From Pseudarthrobacter siccitolerans (GTDB taxonomy: Bacteria > Actinomycetota > Actinomycetes > Actinomycetales > Micrococcaceae): a stretch of DNA of 64,000 bases. The notes beneath the pieces are model-generated. The model did no database searches and had not been told where the DNA came from. It saw only the letters and a program-made list of their open reading frames with translations. Location: positions 1,860,001 to 1,924,000 of the forward strand of contig NZ_JAUSXB010000001.1 in the NCBI RefSeq assembly GCF_030823375.1, read 5' to 3'. Each line of letters begins with the position of its first letter. Positions within the stretch are counted from its first letter, which is position 1. Position numbers and translations under genes: made by a program. Positions 51,791-61,421 of this stretch are shown here, piece by piece.

Positions 51791-51979
51791 ATGGCGATGT
51801 CCGTGGCTATGGTTGTTGTTTTGATCCTGCTGGGCCTGGCTTCTGTTGCCGCAATTTTGGGCACGGTGGTCCTGGTGATCCGCGACGGCCGCCGGCAGAT
51901 TCCGCTGGAACCGCCGGTTCAGGCGTGGACCGCCGGGAACCTCCCCAGCCGCCCGTACTCAACGCTCCGGCGCATCTAG
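51791..51979 (+). CDS. Small single-pass membrane protein
   Basis: 62 residues with AGAGGTGC before the ATG. It has one hydrophobic helix from about residue 5 to 30 (MVVVLILLGLASVAAILGTV) and a basic, proline-containing tail (RDGRRQIPLEPP, SRPYSTLRRI) that would face the cytoplasm. No family is recognised. It lies just after the tandem repeats and converges with the NUDIX gene, with 11 bp between stops. Confidence 0.7.
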   Translation: MAMSVAMVVVLILLGLASVAAILGTVVLVIRDGRRQIPLEPPVQAWTAGNLPSRPYSTLRRI

Positions 51980-51990
51980 CGTTTCCGGGG

Positions 51991-52902
51991 TCAGCGTTCC
52001 CGCTGGTGATCCCCCGCCACCGTCTTGGCGGCCTCGACCTCGAGCAGCAACTTGCCGCCTTCCTCCACGAGCTGCGGCTGGTAGACGTGGGCCTTGCGTT
52101 TGTAGCTGAGGTACGCGATGCAGCCGTTGGCCATGGCCATTTTTTCGAGCATGATCTCCGAGCCGGGAACCAGGAGCTCGCCGAGGGTGCGGCCTACCGT
52201 GTTTTCCTGGCCCACCTCGTCGCCCAGTGCGGTGGTATCCCGGCCGGCAATGACGTCGTGCGCGTTCACCCACCGCCCCCAGACGCCCTTGCCTTCCAGC
52301 AGGGCGGGCTGCTGGTTCAGCGGAACGGTGGCGGCGAAGTACCGGGTATCGAACCGGCGGTGGGCGAAGTCCGGGCTGCGCCAGTTGACGAGGGACTTCA
52401 GCAGGTCGGTCCGGAGGGACAGCCCCCGTTTGCCGAGGACCTCCGGGAAGGTCTTTTCCTGGTCGGCCACGGCGAGGCGGGCACGCATCCATTCAGATGT
52501 GGACGTCGCTTCAAACGTGGTGGACATATCCGGGCCGGCAAGGAGCACGCCGGTTTCCTCGAAGAGTTCCCGGATGGCGCCCACCACATGACGGCGAGCC
52601 AGCCCGACGTCGTCCGTTCCCATCTGCTCGGCCCAGTGCTGTGGTGAAGGGCCCAGCCAGCCGACGGGGTCGTCGTCGGCGGCGTCCAGGGAGCCACCGG
52701 GGAAGGCGAGGACCCCCAGCGGCGAGGAACCGGGCCGGTAAGCAAGCCAGGTTTCGAGGCCGGTGGGGGAATCACGCAGCAGGACAACAGATGATGCTAA
52801 GCGAGCGGCCCGGGGGCTCCTCTCGCCATGTTCAAGCCAGCTCTGCGCTGCCCCTTCAAGGTCCTGAGGGAGTGCGAACAGGCGTCGGGCGAGTTGAGGC
52901 AA
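51991..52902 (-). CDS. NUDIX hydrolase, NUDT19-like
   Basis: 303 residues from the TTG at 52902, 15 bp after the RidA stop; no ATG fits better. The Nudix region is split by an insertion: AFPGGSLDAADDD, then after about 40 residues AIRELFEETGVLL holds the REx2EExG helix. This insert is characteristic of the NUDT7/NUDT19-like branch that acts on CoA derivatives in animals; substrate here is unknown. It is the third gene of a DUF4177-RidA-NUDIX run. Confidence 0.85.
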   Translation of the reverse strand: MPQLARRLFALPQDLEGAAQSWLEHGERSPRAARLASSVVLLRDSPTGLETWLAYRPGSSPLGVLAFPGGSLDAADDDPVGWLGPSPQHWAEQMGTDDVGLARRHVVGAIRELFEETGVLLAGPDMSTTFEATSTSEWMRARLAVADQEKTFPEVLGKRGLSLRTDLLKSLVNWRSPDFAHRRFDTRYFAATVPLNQQPALLEGKGVWGRWVNAHDVIAGRDTTALGDEVGQENTVGRTLGELLVPGSEIMLEKMAMANGCIAYLSYKRKAHVYQPQLVEEGGKLLLEVEAAKTVAGDHQRER

Positions 52903-52917
52903 AGGAAGCGACCGGTC

Positions 52918-53451
52918 CTAGCTGAATTCAGCGATCAGTTCGACCTCTACGGGAGAGTCGAGCGGCAGCACGGAAACGCCGACGGCGGAACGGGCGTGCT
53001 GGCCTGCGTCACCGAGGACGCGGCCCAGCAATTCCGAGGCACCGTTGATGACGCCGGGCTGTCCGGTGAATGACGGGTCCGAAGAGACGAATCCCACAAC
53101 TTTGACGATGCGGGTGATGCGGTCGAGGTCGCCGATGACGCTCTTGACGGCTGCCAGGGCGTTGACGGCGCAGACCGCGGCGTACTGCTGTGCGTCTTCG
53201 GGCGAAACAGTGGGCTCGTCGGCGTAGCCTTCGGTGCCGGCGGAAACTTTCCCGGTTGCTGGGAGTTTGCCATTAATAAAGGGCAGCTGGCCCGAGGTGT
53301 AAACGTGGTTGCCGGAGATCACGGCGGGAACGTAGGCCGCCACCGGGGCGGCAACGTCGGGGAGGGTCAGTCCAAGATCCGCCAGGCGCTGCTCAACAGC
53401 GGAAACGGGGGCGGCTGCGGTGCCGGACGGGGCTTCTGCGGAGGTGCTCAT
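52918..53451 (-). CDS. RidA-family protein
   Basis: 177 residues. The YjgF/RidA fold is seen as VISGNHVYTSGQLPFING, AAVCAVNALAAVKSVIGDLDRITRIVKVVGFV and SVLPLDSPVEVELIAEFS. The arginine expected to bind the imine carboxylate in true RidA (in VEARVAR) is not at the usual place; the sequence at the C-terminus reads GVSVLPLDSPVEVELIAEF, typical of the longer Rid subfamilies with other roles. An Ala/Pro-rich N-terminus adds about 20 residues. It begins one base after the DUF4177 stop. Confidence 0.88.
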   Translation of the reverse strand: MSTSAEAPSGTAAAPVSAVEQRLADLGLTLPDVAAPVAAYVPAVISGNHVYTSGQLPFINGKLPATGKVSAGTEGYADEPTVSPEDAQQYAAVCAVNALAAVKSVIGDLDRITRIVKVVGFVSSDPSFTGQPGVINGASELLGRVLGDAGQHARSAVGVSVLPLDSPVEVELIAEFS

Positions 53452-53452
53452 G

Positions 53453-53608
53453 CTACTGCTTCTCCCTCTTCAGGTAGGCAACCAGACCGTTTCCGTCCGG
53501 TCCGGGGACTACCTGGACGAGCTCCCAGCCGTCATCTCCCCACTGGTCCAGGATCTGTTTTGTGGCATGGATAATGAGCGGAATCGTGGCGTACTCCCAT
53601 TTGGTCAT
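53453..53608 (-). CDS. DUF4177-type small protein
   Basis: 51 residues from the ATG at 53608. The chain MTKWEYATIPLIIHATKQIL, then WGDDGWELVQVV, matches the DUF4177 pattern in which W-E-Y begins the first strand and NxxGxxGWELV the helix-strand turn. The frame is open upstream but inside the promoter of the divergent PBP gene. Function unknown. It ends one base before the RidA gene start, so the two are co-transcribed. Confidence 0.82.
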   Translation of the reverse strand: MTKWEYATIPLIIHATKQILDQWGDDGWELVQVVPGPDGNGLVAYLKREKQ

Positions 53609-53645
53609 GAGAGAAAGACTAGTCCTTGCCGGTAAAGTGGAAAAC

Positions 53646-55958
53646 ATGGCTCCTCGTAAGAACCCATTATTCGACACTGCCACCACCCTTGGAAAGATCC
53701 TCGTTTTCCTTGGCGTGAGTGCAATTTGTGGTGTCCTGGTAGCAGGCCTGCTGGTCCCCGCGGCGGCAGTCTCAGGCAGCGCGGCCAGTGGTTCGATCGA
53801 GTTCTTCGACACCCTTCCGGCAGAGCTGAAGGTTGACCCGCCCAACCAGACCACCAGGATCCTGGCAGCAGACGGTAGCGAGATTGCCAACGTCTACACC
53901 GAGAACCGGACCAAGGTTGCGCTGGACCAGATTTCGCCATTCATGAAGGAAGCTGTCATCGCGGTCGAGGACAGCCGTTTCTATGAACACGGCGGTGTGG
54001 ACACCACCGGCATCCTGCGTGCCCTGGTCAGCACAGCGCGCGGCAACAAGCAGGGTGCCTCCACCGTCACGCAGCAGTACGTCAACAACGTCCTCAACGC
54101 CAACCTCGCCGCCGAGGGCAACGAGGACCAGATCAAGCTCAACGGTGTGAACAAGGGCGTGGGCGACAAGCTCCGCGAAATGAAGCTGGCCATCGCCATG
54201 GAGAAGGAGTTCAGCAAGGAGCAAATCCTTGAGGGCTACCTGAACATCGTGTTCTTCAACCGTGACGCGTACGGGGTCGAGGCTGCCTCCAAGTTCTTCT
54301 TCAGCACCTCTGCCAAGGACCTCAGCCTTCCGCAGGCTGCACTGCTGGCCGGCCTGGTCAACAGCCCCTCCGCGTTCGACCCCATCACCAACCCCGAGAG
54401 CTCGAAAGAGCGCCGCGACCTGGTCCTTGGCCTGATGCTGAACCAGCGCAAGATCACCCAGGAGGAACACGACGCTGCCGTCGCCACTCCCGTGGAGACC
54501 AAGGTGACCCAGCCCAAGCAGGGCTGCGCCTACGCGTCCACCGCACCGTACTTCTGCGACTACATCCTGCACCTGCTGGAGAACAACACCGCTTACGGCG
54601 CGGACCTCAAGGAGCGCCAGCGCCTGATCTACGGCGGCGGCCTCACCATCACCACCACCCTGGACCCGAACGCCCAGGCCGTGGCCCAGGAGCAGGTCAA
54701 CGCCTCCGCCGGCGCCAACCCGGACAAGTGGGGTGCCGCCATGGTTTCGGTGCAGCCCAACACGGGCAAGATCATTTCCATGGCCCAGAACACATCGTTC
54801 CTGCCCGGCAAGGCCAGCTTCGATTCCCAGTTGAACTTCAACGTGGACAAGCTGGACAAGGACGGCAACGACCTCAACGGTATGGGCGGCGCCCAGCCCG
54901 GCTCCACCATGAAGCCGTTCACGTTCGCGGAGTGGCTCAATGAGGGCAAGTCCATGAACACCGTGGTCAACGCCGCCCAGCGCATCTACCCGCTCAACTT
55001 CCCGTGGCGGAACACCTGCGGCAAGGTGACCGGCGGCTACAGCACCGCCCAGAAGAACCAGGGCCTCGGCACGGCAGACGACCTGCAGAACGCCGAACCC
55101 CAGTGGTACCGGAACCTGTCCGTCCTCGAGGGCCTCTACAACTCCATCAACACGGTGACCTTCGCCTCAGCAGCCCAGCTCGACTTCTGCGGCATCCAGA
55201 AGGTGGTTGACGCCGTCGGACTCCACAGCGGCCTGCCATCGGCAGACGAGCCGAACCCCAAGGTCAACATGTCCACGCTGGGCAACCTCCTGGGTTCCAC
55301 CCAGACGTCCCCGCTGACCATGGCCAGCGCGTTCGCCACGTTCGCGAACGACGGCAAGTTCTGCGAGGCCATCGCCATCACCTCGGTGACGGATGCAACG
55401 GGCAAGCAGCTGCCTGCGCAGTCCACCAGCTGCCGGGACGCCATCAAGCCCGAGGTGGCCCGCGGCGTGAACTACGCACTGCAGGAAGTCCTGAACCGGG
55501 GCTCCGGCTCGCTCATCCAGCCTAGGATTTCCACCCGGACCAGCTTCCCCATCGGCGCCAAGACCGGTACGTCCAACAACAACGGCTCCACCTGGGTTGT
55601 CGGCCACACCACCGGCCTGGCCACCGCTGCCTGGTTCGGTGACGCACTGGGCGCCCAGGACCGCGCCGGGCAGAACATCACGGTCAACGGGAAGTTCTAC
55701 CCGGGCATCGACGGTTACATGATCGCCGGGCCGATGTTCTCCAACTTCATGTCGAAGATCGCTCCTGCCTACGGCACTAATCCGTTCCCGGCGCCGCCCA
55801 GCAACCTGCTGAACGGCACCACTACACGGACCACTCCCTCCACGCCGCAGGCCACCCAGGCCCCGGCTGCGCCGGTCGCCCCCCAGCCAGCACCGCAGCC
55901 AAGCAGTAACGGCAACGGAAACGGGAACAATAGTGGCAATGGAAACGGGAACGGCTAG
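53646..55958 (+). CDS. Class A penicillin-binding protein (glycosyltransferase-transpeptidase)
   Basis: 770 residues from the ATG at 53646; an ATG at 53562 lies in the DUF4177 region. One membrane helix (about 12-35) precedes a GT51 domain with the catalytic Glu in VIAVEDSRFYEHGGVD and GASTVTQQYVNN, then a transpeptidase domain with the SxxK serine in GSTMKPFTF and the KTGTSNN box. It polymerises and cross-links peptidoglycan outside the membrane. The C-terminal 60 residues are Pro/Ala/Gln-rich and end in Ser/Asn/Gly repeats, with no PASTA domain. Confidence 0.94.
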   Translation: MAPRKNPLFDTATTLGKILVFLGVSAICGVLVAGLLVPAAAVSGSAASGSIEFFDTLPAELKVDPPNQTTRILAADGSEIANVYTENRTKVALDQISPFMKEAVIAVEDSRFYEHGGVDTTGILRALVSTARGNKQGASTVTQQYVNNVLNANLAAEGNEDQIKLNGVNKGVGDKLREMKLAIAMEKEFSKEQILEGYLNIVFFNRDAYGVEAASKFFFSTSAKDLSLPQAALLAGLVNSPSAFDPITNPESSKERRDLVLGLMLNQRKITQEEHDAAVATPVETKVTQPKQGCAYASTAPYFCDYILHLLENNTAYGADLKERQRLIYGGGLTITTTLDPNAQAVAQEQVNASAGANPDKWGAAMVSVQPNTGKIISMAQNTSFLPGKASFDSQLNFNVDKLDKDGNDLNGMGGAQPGSTMKPFTFAEWLNEGKSMNTVVNAAQRIYPLNFPWRNTCGKVTGGYSTAQKNQGLGTADDLQNAEPQWYRNLSVLEGLYNSINTVTFASAAQLDFCGIQKVVDAVGLHSGLPSADEPNPKVNMSTLGNLLGSTQTSPLTMASAFATFANDGKFCEAIAITSVTDATGKQLPAQSTSCRDAIKPEVARGVNYALQEVLNRGSGSLIQPRISTRTSFPIGAKTGTSNNNGSTWVVGHTTGLATAAWFGDALGAQDRAGQNITVNGKFYPGIDGYMIAGPMFSNFMSKIAPAYGTNPFPAPPSNLLNGTTTRTTPSTPQATQAPAAPVAPQPAPQPSSNGNGNGNNSGNGNGNG

Positions 55959-55964
55959 CCGCCG

Positions 55965-56912
55965 ATGATTTCAACCAGCGCTTTGGCCAGCCGCGCCCGG
56001 ACTATCGGGCGCGGCTTTGCCGTCACCGCGGGGGCCGGGGCAGCGGCAGGACTGGCGGCCTTCGGGTACGGCCTGTGGGAGAAAAACCAGTTTGTCCTCC
56101 GCGAAGAGACACTGGATATCCTCCCGCCCGGACAGGCACCGTTCCGGATCCTGCACCTGAGCGATATCCACTTTGTCCCGGGGCAGGACAAGAAGGCAGT
56201 CTGGCTGGAGTCCCTTGCGGGCCTTGAACCGGACCTGGTGGTCAACACCGGCGACAACCTCAGCCACGTCAAAGCGGTGGACCCGCTGCTGGCGGCGCTC
56301 CGCCCCCTCATGGAGTTCCCGGGCGTGTTTGTCCCCGGTTCCAACGACTACTTCGCTCCCAGCCCGAAGAACCCGGCATCGTACCTTCTGGGTCCGTCCC
56401 AGGTGAAGCCGAAACCGGCCCGGCTGGACTGGCCGCGCCTGCGCTCGGGCTTTGGCATGGGCGGCTGGATAGACCTGACCAACCGGCACCAGTCGGTGGT
56501 CCTGAAGGGCATCCGCTTCGACTTTTCCGGCGTGGATGATCCCCACCTGAACCGGGAACGGTATGCCGGCTGGCCGCGCGGCACCGTCAACCAGGACGCC
56601 ACTCCGCACCTCCGCGTCGCGGTTATCCACGCACCCTACCAGCGCGTGCTCGACCACTTCACCGAGGACGGCGCGGACCTCCTGCTCGCCGGACACACCC
56701 ATGGCGGCCAACTGTGTATCCCCGGGTACGGCGCCCTGGTCTCCAACTGCGACCTCCCCACCTGGCGGGCCAAAGGCCTGAACGACTGGCAGAGCAACGG
56801 CAGTACGACGCCGGTGAACGTCTCGGGCGGTATCGGCACCTCGCGCTTCACCCCGATCCGCATCGCGTGCAAGCCCGAAGCGGTCCTGCTCACCCTCACC
56901 CCGCCCTATTAG
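55965..56912 (+). CDS. Metallophosphoesterase
   Basis: 315 residues. After an N-terminal membrane-type helix (AVTAGAGAAAGLAAFGYGL) the calcineurin-like motifs follow in order: LHLSDIHFVPGQ (D-x-H), VNTGDNLS (GD), PGSNDYFAP (GND-like, with Asp), VIHAPYQRV and LLLAGHTHGGQLCIPG. It belongs to the YkuE/YaeI branch, which can act on membrane lipids or UDP-sugar lipids. It starts six bases after the PBP stop, so the pair is likely co-transcribed and linked to envelope work, as is common in actinobacteria. Confidence 0.92.
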   Translation: MISTSALASRARTIGRGFAVTAGAGAAAGLAAFGYGLWEKNQFVLREETLDILPPGQAPFRILHLSDIHFVPGQDKKAVWLESLAGLEPDLVVNTGDNLSHVKAVDPLLAALRPLMEFPGVFVPGSNDYFAPSPKNPASYLLGPSQVKPKPARLDWPRLRSGFGMGGWIDLTNRHQSVVLKGIRFDFSGVDDPHLNRERYAGWPRGTVNQDATPHLRVAVIHAPYQRVLDHFTEDGADLLLAGHTHGGQLCIPGYGALVSNCDLPTWRAKGLNDWQSNGSTTPVNVSGGIGTSRFTPIRIACKPEAVLLTLTPPY

Positions 56913-57046
56913 TCCCCTTGCCCTATCACTCGTGGTTCCCACCATCGCTTTTAGGGACCATAACTGATGGCGCACGGGGCGGGCAGGGCCGGCCGTCCAT
57001 TGCGCAACGCAATAACTCGCCAAGCTTCACGGGGAGTAGGGAAGCC

Positions 57047-57062
57047 TGTGAATCGCCTCACG
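57047..57062. promoter_or_regulatory. CRP/GlxR-like site upstream of the ABC exporter
   Basis: TGTGA-ATCGCC-TCACG differs at one base from TGTGA-N6-TCACA. It lies 60 bp before the ATG of the first exporter gene, a typical activator or promoter-overlapping position. Confidence 0.6.
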
Positions 57063-57122
57063 CCATGGCATAGGGTAGTTGCTACGGGAAACTACATTCG
57101 TTTTAGAGCTTGAGAAGCAGGC

Positions 57123-58931
57123 ATGGCCAAGCAAATTCCATTTTTTCGATCCATCAGTCGCCTCTACCCCCATGTCCGGCCGATCCTCCCGCGGCTTTTG
57201 CTGGGACTTCTCTGCGCGTTACTGGCCAGCGTTGTTGCACTCGCCATCCCGCAGGTCCTCCGGGTGCTGGTCAACGAATCACTGAAGCCCGGCGGCGCAT
57301 CGGAAGCGGTCTGGATTTCCGCGGGCGTCATCCTGGTACTGGGCGTGGCCGAAGCCGGACTGGTGGCCCTCCGCCGGCAGTTCGTCATCAACCCCGCCAC
57401 GACGGTGGAAACCAAAATGCGGGTTTCGCTGTACGGCCATCTCCAGGATCTGACCGTCTCCTTCCACGACCGCTGGGGATCCGGCCAGTTGTTGTCGCGT
57501 GCCATGACGGACCTGAACTTCCTGCGACGCTGGATGGCGTTCGGTGCCATCATGCTGGTGGTCACCACCCTTACGGTGATCATCGGCATCACAGTGATGT
57601 TTGTGATGAGCTGGCAGCTTGCCCTCATCTTCCTTGCCGCGGCGGTGCCCATTATGGCTTACAGCTTCCGGTTCCGCACCCGCTTCAGCAGGGTGGCCCG
57701 CCGCAGCCAGGACCAGGCCGGTGATCTCGCCACCACCGTTGAGGAATCAGTCCACGGCATCCGCGTGCTCAAAGCGTTCGGGCGAAGCCGGGAGGCGCTC
57801 GAAAACTTCAACGAGCAGGCCGAGGAGCTCCGCCAGACGGAGATCGAAAAGGCACGCCACCAGGCAACCTTCACCATGGTGGTCACCCTGCTTCCCGAAC
57901 TCGCCCTCGGCGCCGGCCTGGTGGTCGGCGTGATGCTGTGCGCCAGCGGGCAGCTCAGCATCGGCGCGCTCGTGGCGTTTTTCGCAACCGCCGCGGTGAT
58001 GGCCTCACCCGTGGAATTTTCCGGCATGCTGCTGGCCATGGCACTCACCGCCAAGACCGCCGTCGACCGCCACTTCGAAGTGATGGACTCCCCCAACACC
58101 ATCACCAGTCCCCCGGAGCCCCGGCGGCCCGGTCAACTAGCCGGTGGGCTCCGTTTCAATAAGGCCACGTTCGCTTTTGAGGATGCCCCGGACAAGCCCA
58201 TCCTGAAGGAAATCAACCTCGATGTCCGGCCTGGCGAAACCATGGCGCTGGTGGGAATCACCGGCAGCGGCAAAAGTGCGCTGATCCAGCTCGTTCCGCG
58301 CCTGTACGACGTCTCCGGCGGGGCCATCACCATCGACGGCGTGGACCTGAGGGACTTCGAGGTTGAGGAGCTCCGCCGGATCGTCGCGGTTGCCTTCGAG
58401 GACACCACCCTGTTCTCCAATTCGGTCCGGGACAACGTCCTGCTCGGCGCCCCCGTGCGGACGGACGCCGTCCTCGATGAGGCCCTGGACGTGGCCCAGG
58501 CACACTTCGCCTACTCCCTGCCCGAGGGGGTGGACACGCTGATTGGCGACGAAGGGCTCAGCCTTTCCGGCGGGCAGCGGCAGCGGATCGCCCTGGCGCG
58601 GGCCATCGCTGCGCGCCCCAGGGTACTGGTCCTGGACGACCCGCTGTCTGCCCTGGATGTCCAGACCGAGGAACTTGTGGAAACGCGGCTCCGGGCCGTA
58701 CTGAAGGAGACCACAACACTGATCGTGGCCCACCGCCCGTCCACCGTGGCGCTGGCGGACCGTGTGGCGCTGCTGGAGGACGGCAGCATCACCGGCGTCG
58801 GCACGCACACCGAACTACTGGCGGGCAACCACCACTACCGCTACGTCATCGCCAGCCTGGACCAGGAACCACGAGACCTCGACTCCGAGCTGTCCGCCCT
58901 TGAGGACCAGGCAGAGGAAGTGACCCGATGA
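57123..58931 (+). CDS. ABC exporter half-transporter with degenerate ATP site
   Basis: 602 residues: six membrane helices (about 20-310) and a nucleotide-binding domain. Walker A is GITGSGKSA (about 378-386), the signature is [10 protein letters not shown] (about 479-488) and Walker B ends in [11 protein letters not shown], where the catalytic glutamate is Asp. The stop overlaps the next start as ATGA. The partner has a normal Glu, so this is the degenerate half of a heterodimeric ABC exporter of the BmrCD/TM287-288 type. Export substrate is unknown. A CRP-like site lies upstream. Confidence 0.92.
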   Translation: MAKQIPFFRSISRLYPHVRPILPRLLLGLLCALLASVVALAIPQVLRVLVNESLKPGGASEAVWISAGVILVLGVAEAGLVALRRQFVINPATTVETKMRVSLYGHLQDLTVSFHDRWGSGQLLSRAMTDLNFLRRWMAFGAIMLVVTTLTVIIGITVMFVMSWQLALIFLAAAVPIMAYSFRFRTRFSRVARRSQDQAGDLATTVEESVHGIRVLKAFGRSREALENFNEQAEELRQTEIEKARHQATFTMVVTLLPELALGAGLVVGVMLCASGQLSIGALVAFFATAAVMASPVEFSGMLLAMALTAKTAVDRHFEVMDSPNTITSPPEPRRPGQLAGGLRFNKATFAFEDAPDKPILKEINLDVRPGETMALVGITGSGKSALIQLVPRLYDVSGGAITIDGVDLRDFEVEELRRIVAVAFEDTTLFSNSVRDNVLLGAPVRTDAVLDEALDVAQAHFAYSLPEGVDTLIGDEGLSLSGGQRQRIALARAIAARPRVLVLDDPLSALDVQTEELVETRLRAVLKETTTLIVAHRPSTVALADRVALLEDGSITGVGTHTELLAGNHHYRYVIASLDQEPRDLDSELSALEDQAEEVTR

Positions 58932-60754
58932 GCACCACAACCTTCGGCACGGCCAACGAGGACAATGCCCACCTCAGCAAGAGTGACAGCAGGGCCGTCC
59001 GACGGCGGTCGCTGGCGCTGCTGCGCAGCCTGATCCGGCCGGTGCAGCTCCGGTTCTGGCTGACCATAGCCACGGTGGTCCTTTCGCAGGCGGCCCGCGT
59101 GGCCGGCCCGGCGCTAATCGCTTTCGGCATCGACCACGCACTGCCCGCCCTGCAGGCCGGCGACAACCTGCCCCTGGTGCTTACCGGCGTCGCCTATCTG
59201 CTGGCGGCCATCGCGACGGCGGGACTCACCGCCCTGTACGTGACGTCCACCGCGAAGCTGAGCCAGGCCATGCTCCTGGACCTGCGTCTTCGGGTGTTCC
59301 GCCAAACACAGCGGCTGAGCCTGGAGTTCCACGAAAAATACACCTCCGGGCGGATCATCGCGCGGCAGACCTCGGACCTGGAGGCCCTCCGCGAACTCCT
59401 GGACTCCGGCGTCAGCTCACTGGCCTCCGGCCTGCTGTTCATGATCTTCACCGCCGTCACCGTGTTCGCCCTGGACTGGCGCAGCGGCCTGCTGGTGCTG
59501 GCCGCGGGCGTCCCCATGTTCTTCCTGGCCCGCTGGTACCAGAAGCACTCCCAGATCGTGTTCCGTGAATCCCGGGTGGTCTCCGCACGGCTGATCGTGC
59601 ACTTCGTGGAAACCATGACCGGCATCCGTGCCGTGAAGGCCTTCCGCAAGGAACAGGAAAATGCTGACCGGTACGGGAAGCTCGCCGAGGACTACCGGCT
59701 GGTCACCGTCCGCTCCATCAACCTCAACGGCATCTTCCAGCCGGGGCTGGTACTGATCGGAAACGTCTGCGTGGCCGTGGTGCTGCTCTTTGGCGGTTTC
59801 CGCGTCCTCACCGGCGACCTCGCGGTGGGGGTGCTGCTGGCGCTCATCCTGTCCACCAAGCGGTTCTTCCAGCCCGTCGACCAGATGGCGATGTTCTACA
59901 ACTCCTTCCAGAGCGCCCAGGCGGCCCTGGAAAAGGTGTCCGGGCTCCTCGAGGAAGTGCCCACCGTCCGCCCGCCCAGGAACCCGGTAGCACTGGACAA
60001 CGCCAGGGGGTCGATCGACTTCAAGGATGTGGAGTTCCGCTACGGCGACGGCCCGCTCATCGTGCCGCGGCTGAACCTGCACATCCCCGCCGGCCAGACG
60101 GTGGCCCTGGTAGGCCAGACCGGCGCCGGGAAATCCACCCTCGCCAAACTGATCGCCCGCTTCTACGATGTTTCCGCCGGGTCCCTGACCCTGGACGACG
60201 TGGACCTGCGCAACCTCAGCACCACCGACCTGAGGCGGAACATCGTGATGGTCACCCAGGAAGCCTTCCTGTTCAGTGGATCCGTTGCCGACAACATCGC
60301 CCTGGGCCGGCCGGAGGCCTCCCGCACCGAAATCGAGGAAGCAGCGAAGGCAGTGGGCGCGCATGACTTCATCCTGGACCTTCCCGAAGGATATGACACG
60401 GATGTCAATAAACGCGGCGGCCGGGTGTCGTCCGGGCAGCGCCAGCTCATCAGCTTCGCCCGGGCGTTCCTTGCCCGCCCCGCCGTCCTGATCCTGGATG
60501 AGGCCACGTCCTCACTGGACATCCCCTCCGAAAGGCTGGTGCAGCACGGGCTGGCCCGGCTGCTGGCGGGGACGGACGCCGCCAGCAGGACGGCGCTGAT
60601 CATTGCGCACCGGCTGTCCACGGTGGAAACCGCGGACCGGGTACTGGTGGTCCATGACGGCCGGATCGTCGAGGACGGCTCGCCCGCGGAACTGATCGGC
60701 GGCGGCGGACGATTCGCCGACCTGCACGGTGCGTGGAAAGACTCCCTGGTCTGA
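58928..60754 (+). CDS. ABC exporter half-transporter with canonical Walker B
   Basis: 608 residues: six membrane helices and an ATPase domain. Walker A is GQTGAGKST (about 396-404), the signature is RVSSGQRQL (about 498-506), and Walker B is [11 protein letters not shown] with the catalytic glutamate, then the switch His in IIAHRLSTV. The signature replaces the usual LSGGQ glycine with Ser. With the preceding half the two ATP sites would be unequal: its own Walker motifs pair with the partner's good LSGGQ, while the other site combines the partner's weak Walker B with this altered signature. Confidence 0.92.
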   Translation: MSTTTFGTANEDNAHLSKSDSRAVRRRSLALLRSLIRPVQLRFWLTIATVVLSQAARVAGPALIAFGIDHALPALQAGDNLPLVLTGVAYLLAAIATAGLTALYVTSTAKLSQAMLLDLRLRVFRQTQRLSLEFHEKYTSGRIIARQTSDLEALRELLDSGVSSLASGLLFMIFTAVTVFALDWRSGLLVLAAGVPMFFLARWYQKHSQIVFRESRVVSARLIVHFVETMTGIRAVKAFRKEQENADRYGKLAEDYRLVTVRSINLNGIFQPGLVLIGNVCVAVVLLFGGFRVLTGDLAVGVLLALILSTKRFFQPVDQMAMFYNSFQSAQAALEKVSGLLEEVPTVRPPRNPVALDNARGSIDFKDVEFRYGDGPLIVPRLNLHIPAGQTVALVGQTGAGKSTLAKLIARFYDVSAGSLTLDDVDLRNLSTTDLRRNIVMVTQEAFLFSGSVADNIALGRPEASRTEIEEAAKAVGAHDFILDLPEGYDTDVNKRGGRVSSGQRQLISFARAFLARPAVLILDEATSSLDIPSERLVQHGLARLLAGTDAASRTALIIAHRLSTVETADRVLVVHDGRIVEDGSPAELIGGGGRFADLHGAWKDSLV

Positions 60755-60838
60755 CGCGGGAAAACCGCCGCGGGCTTTCAGGATTTCGCATCGGGGACCC
60801 GCATCGGCTATCCTTGTAAAGTTGCTTTTGCAGCGGAT

Positions 60839-60915
<77 letters not shown>

Positions 60916-60920
60916 AAAAC

Positions 60921-60952
60921 AAAAGAGGGTCTCCCACCGGAGGCCCTCTTTT
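60921..60952 (+). terminator. Terminator after tRNA-Pro
   Basis: AAAAGAGGGTCTCC at 60921-60934 pairs with GGAGGCCCTCTTTT at 60939-60952 with one G-T pair and a four-base loop, ending in a T-run. It lies five bases after the tRNA. Confidence 0.88.
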
Positions 60953-61016
60953 GCGTTGTCCGGCCGTCATAGGAGTTAGCCTGTCATTGCGGGAGATAAC
61001 TTTCCGGTAAAGGGAA

Positions 61017-61044
61017 AGGCCCCGGAGCAGTAGCTCCGGGGCCT
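61017..61044 (-). terminator. Terminator of the small-peptide gene
   Basis: AGGCCCCGGAGC at 61017-61028 and GCTCCGGGGCCT at 61033-61044 are perfect complements across a four-base loop. On the minus strand the stem is followed by a short pyrimidine-rich run, 28 bases after the stop of the peptide gene. Confidence 0.85.
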
Positions 61045-61072
61045 CCCTCGCCTCCTGTGATGAGGAAGCTGT

Positions 61073-61291
61073 TTAGGCAGGGTCAGGCCAGTTACCGATG
61101 TAGGTGGTGACCGTGGTGTCGGTGCTCTTGTCCTTCTTGACCTTCTGGGAAGCCGGATCAGGCCAGTTCCCAATGGCTACGGAAGTCTGAGAGTTATCAG
61201 CCAGCGAACCTGCAGACAGTACGGCCGGAGCCGCTGCGGAAAATGCCAGCGCCCCCGCCAGTACGGCGGCGGCAGCAATTTTCTTGAACAT
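61073..61291 (-). CDS. Secreted small protein with duplicated IGNWPDPA motif, candidate signalling peptide precursor
   Basis: 72 residues, start supported by GAGGAAC before the ATG. MFKK and a hydrophobic Ala/Leu/Val stretch (5-25) form a signal peptide with likely cleavage near residues 21-27. The mature part of about 45 residues holds IGNWPDPA twice: at 40-47 and again at 65-72, the exact C-terminus. Between them is a lysine-rich spacer, SQKVKKDKSTDTTVTT. Repeated short sequence at a protein end, a dibasic linker and secretion fit a pheromone precursor processed outside the cell. It is divergent from an XRE-TPR regulator gene. A TTGACA box (61377-61382) and TACAAT (61352-61357) with 19-bp spacing may form its promoter. 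No known family is recognised. Confidence 0.75.
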   Translation of the reverse strand: MFKKIAAAAVLAGALAFSAAAPAVLSAGSLADNSQTSVAIGNWPDPASQKVKKDKSTDTTVTTYIGNWPDPA

Positions 61292-61421
61292 ATGAGTTCC
61301 TCAATACGAGTCGGATTCGTTACAAAGCCAGCACTGTCCTTGTTGACACCCATTGTAAAATGTTTTCCACAGAGACTGTCAAGCATTCGTCAACTGACTG
61401 TCCGGAAAAGGAGGAAATCCC
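61292..61421. promoter_or_regulatory. Divergent promoter gap between peptide gene and XRE-TPR regulator
   Basis: In this 130-bp AT-richer gap the hexamer ACTGTC occurs three times in the same orientation, at 61333-61338, 61375-61380 and 61397-61402, which could be regulator contacts. TTGACA on the minus strand lies at 61377-61382 with TACAAT at 61352-61357. AAGGAGG at 61408-61414 is the ribosome site of the regulator. Confidence 0.5.

Noticed and set aside
61343..61371. Plus-strand TTGACA at 61343 as promoter of the XRE-TPR regulator
   Set aside because: No acceptable -10 element lies 16-19 bp downstream; the minus-strand pair for the peptide gene is better.
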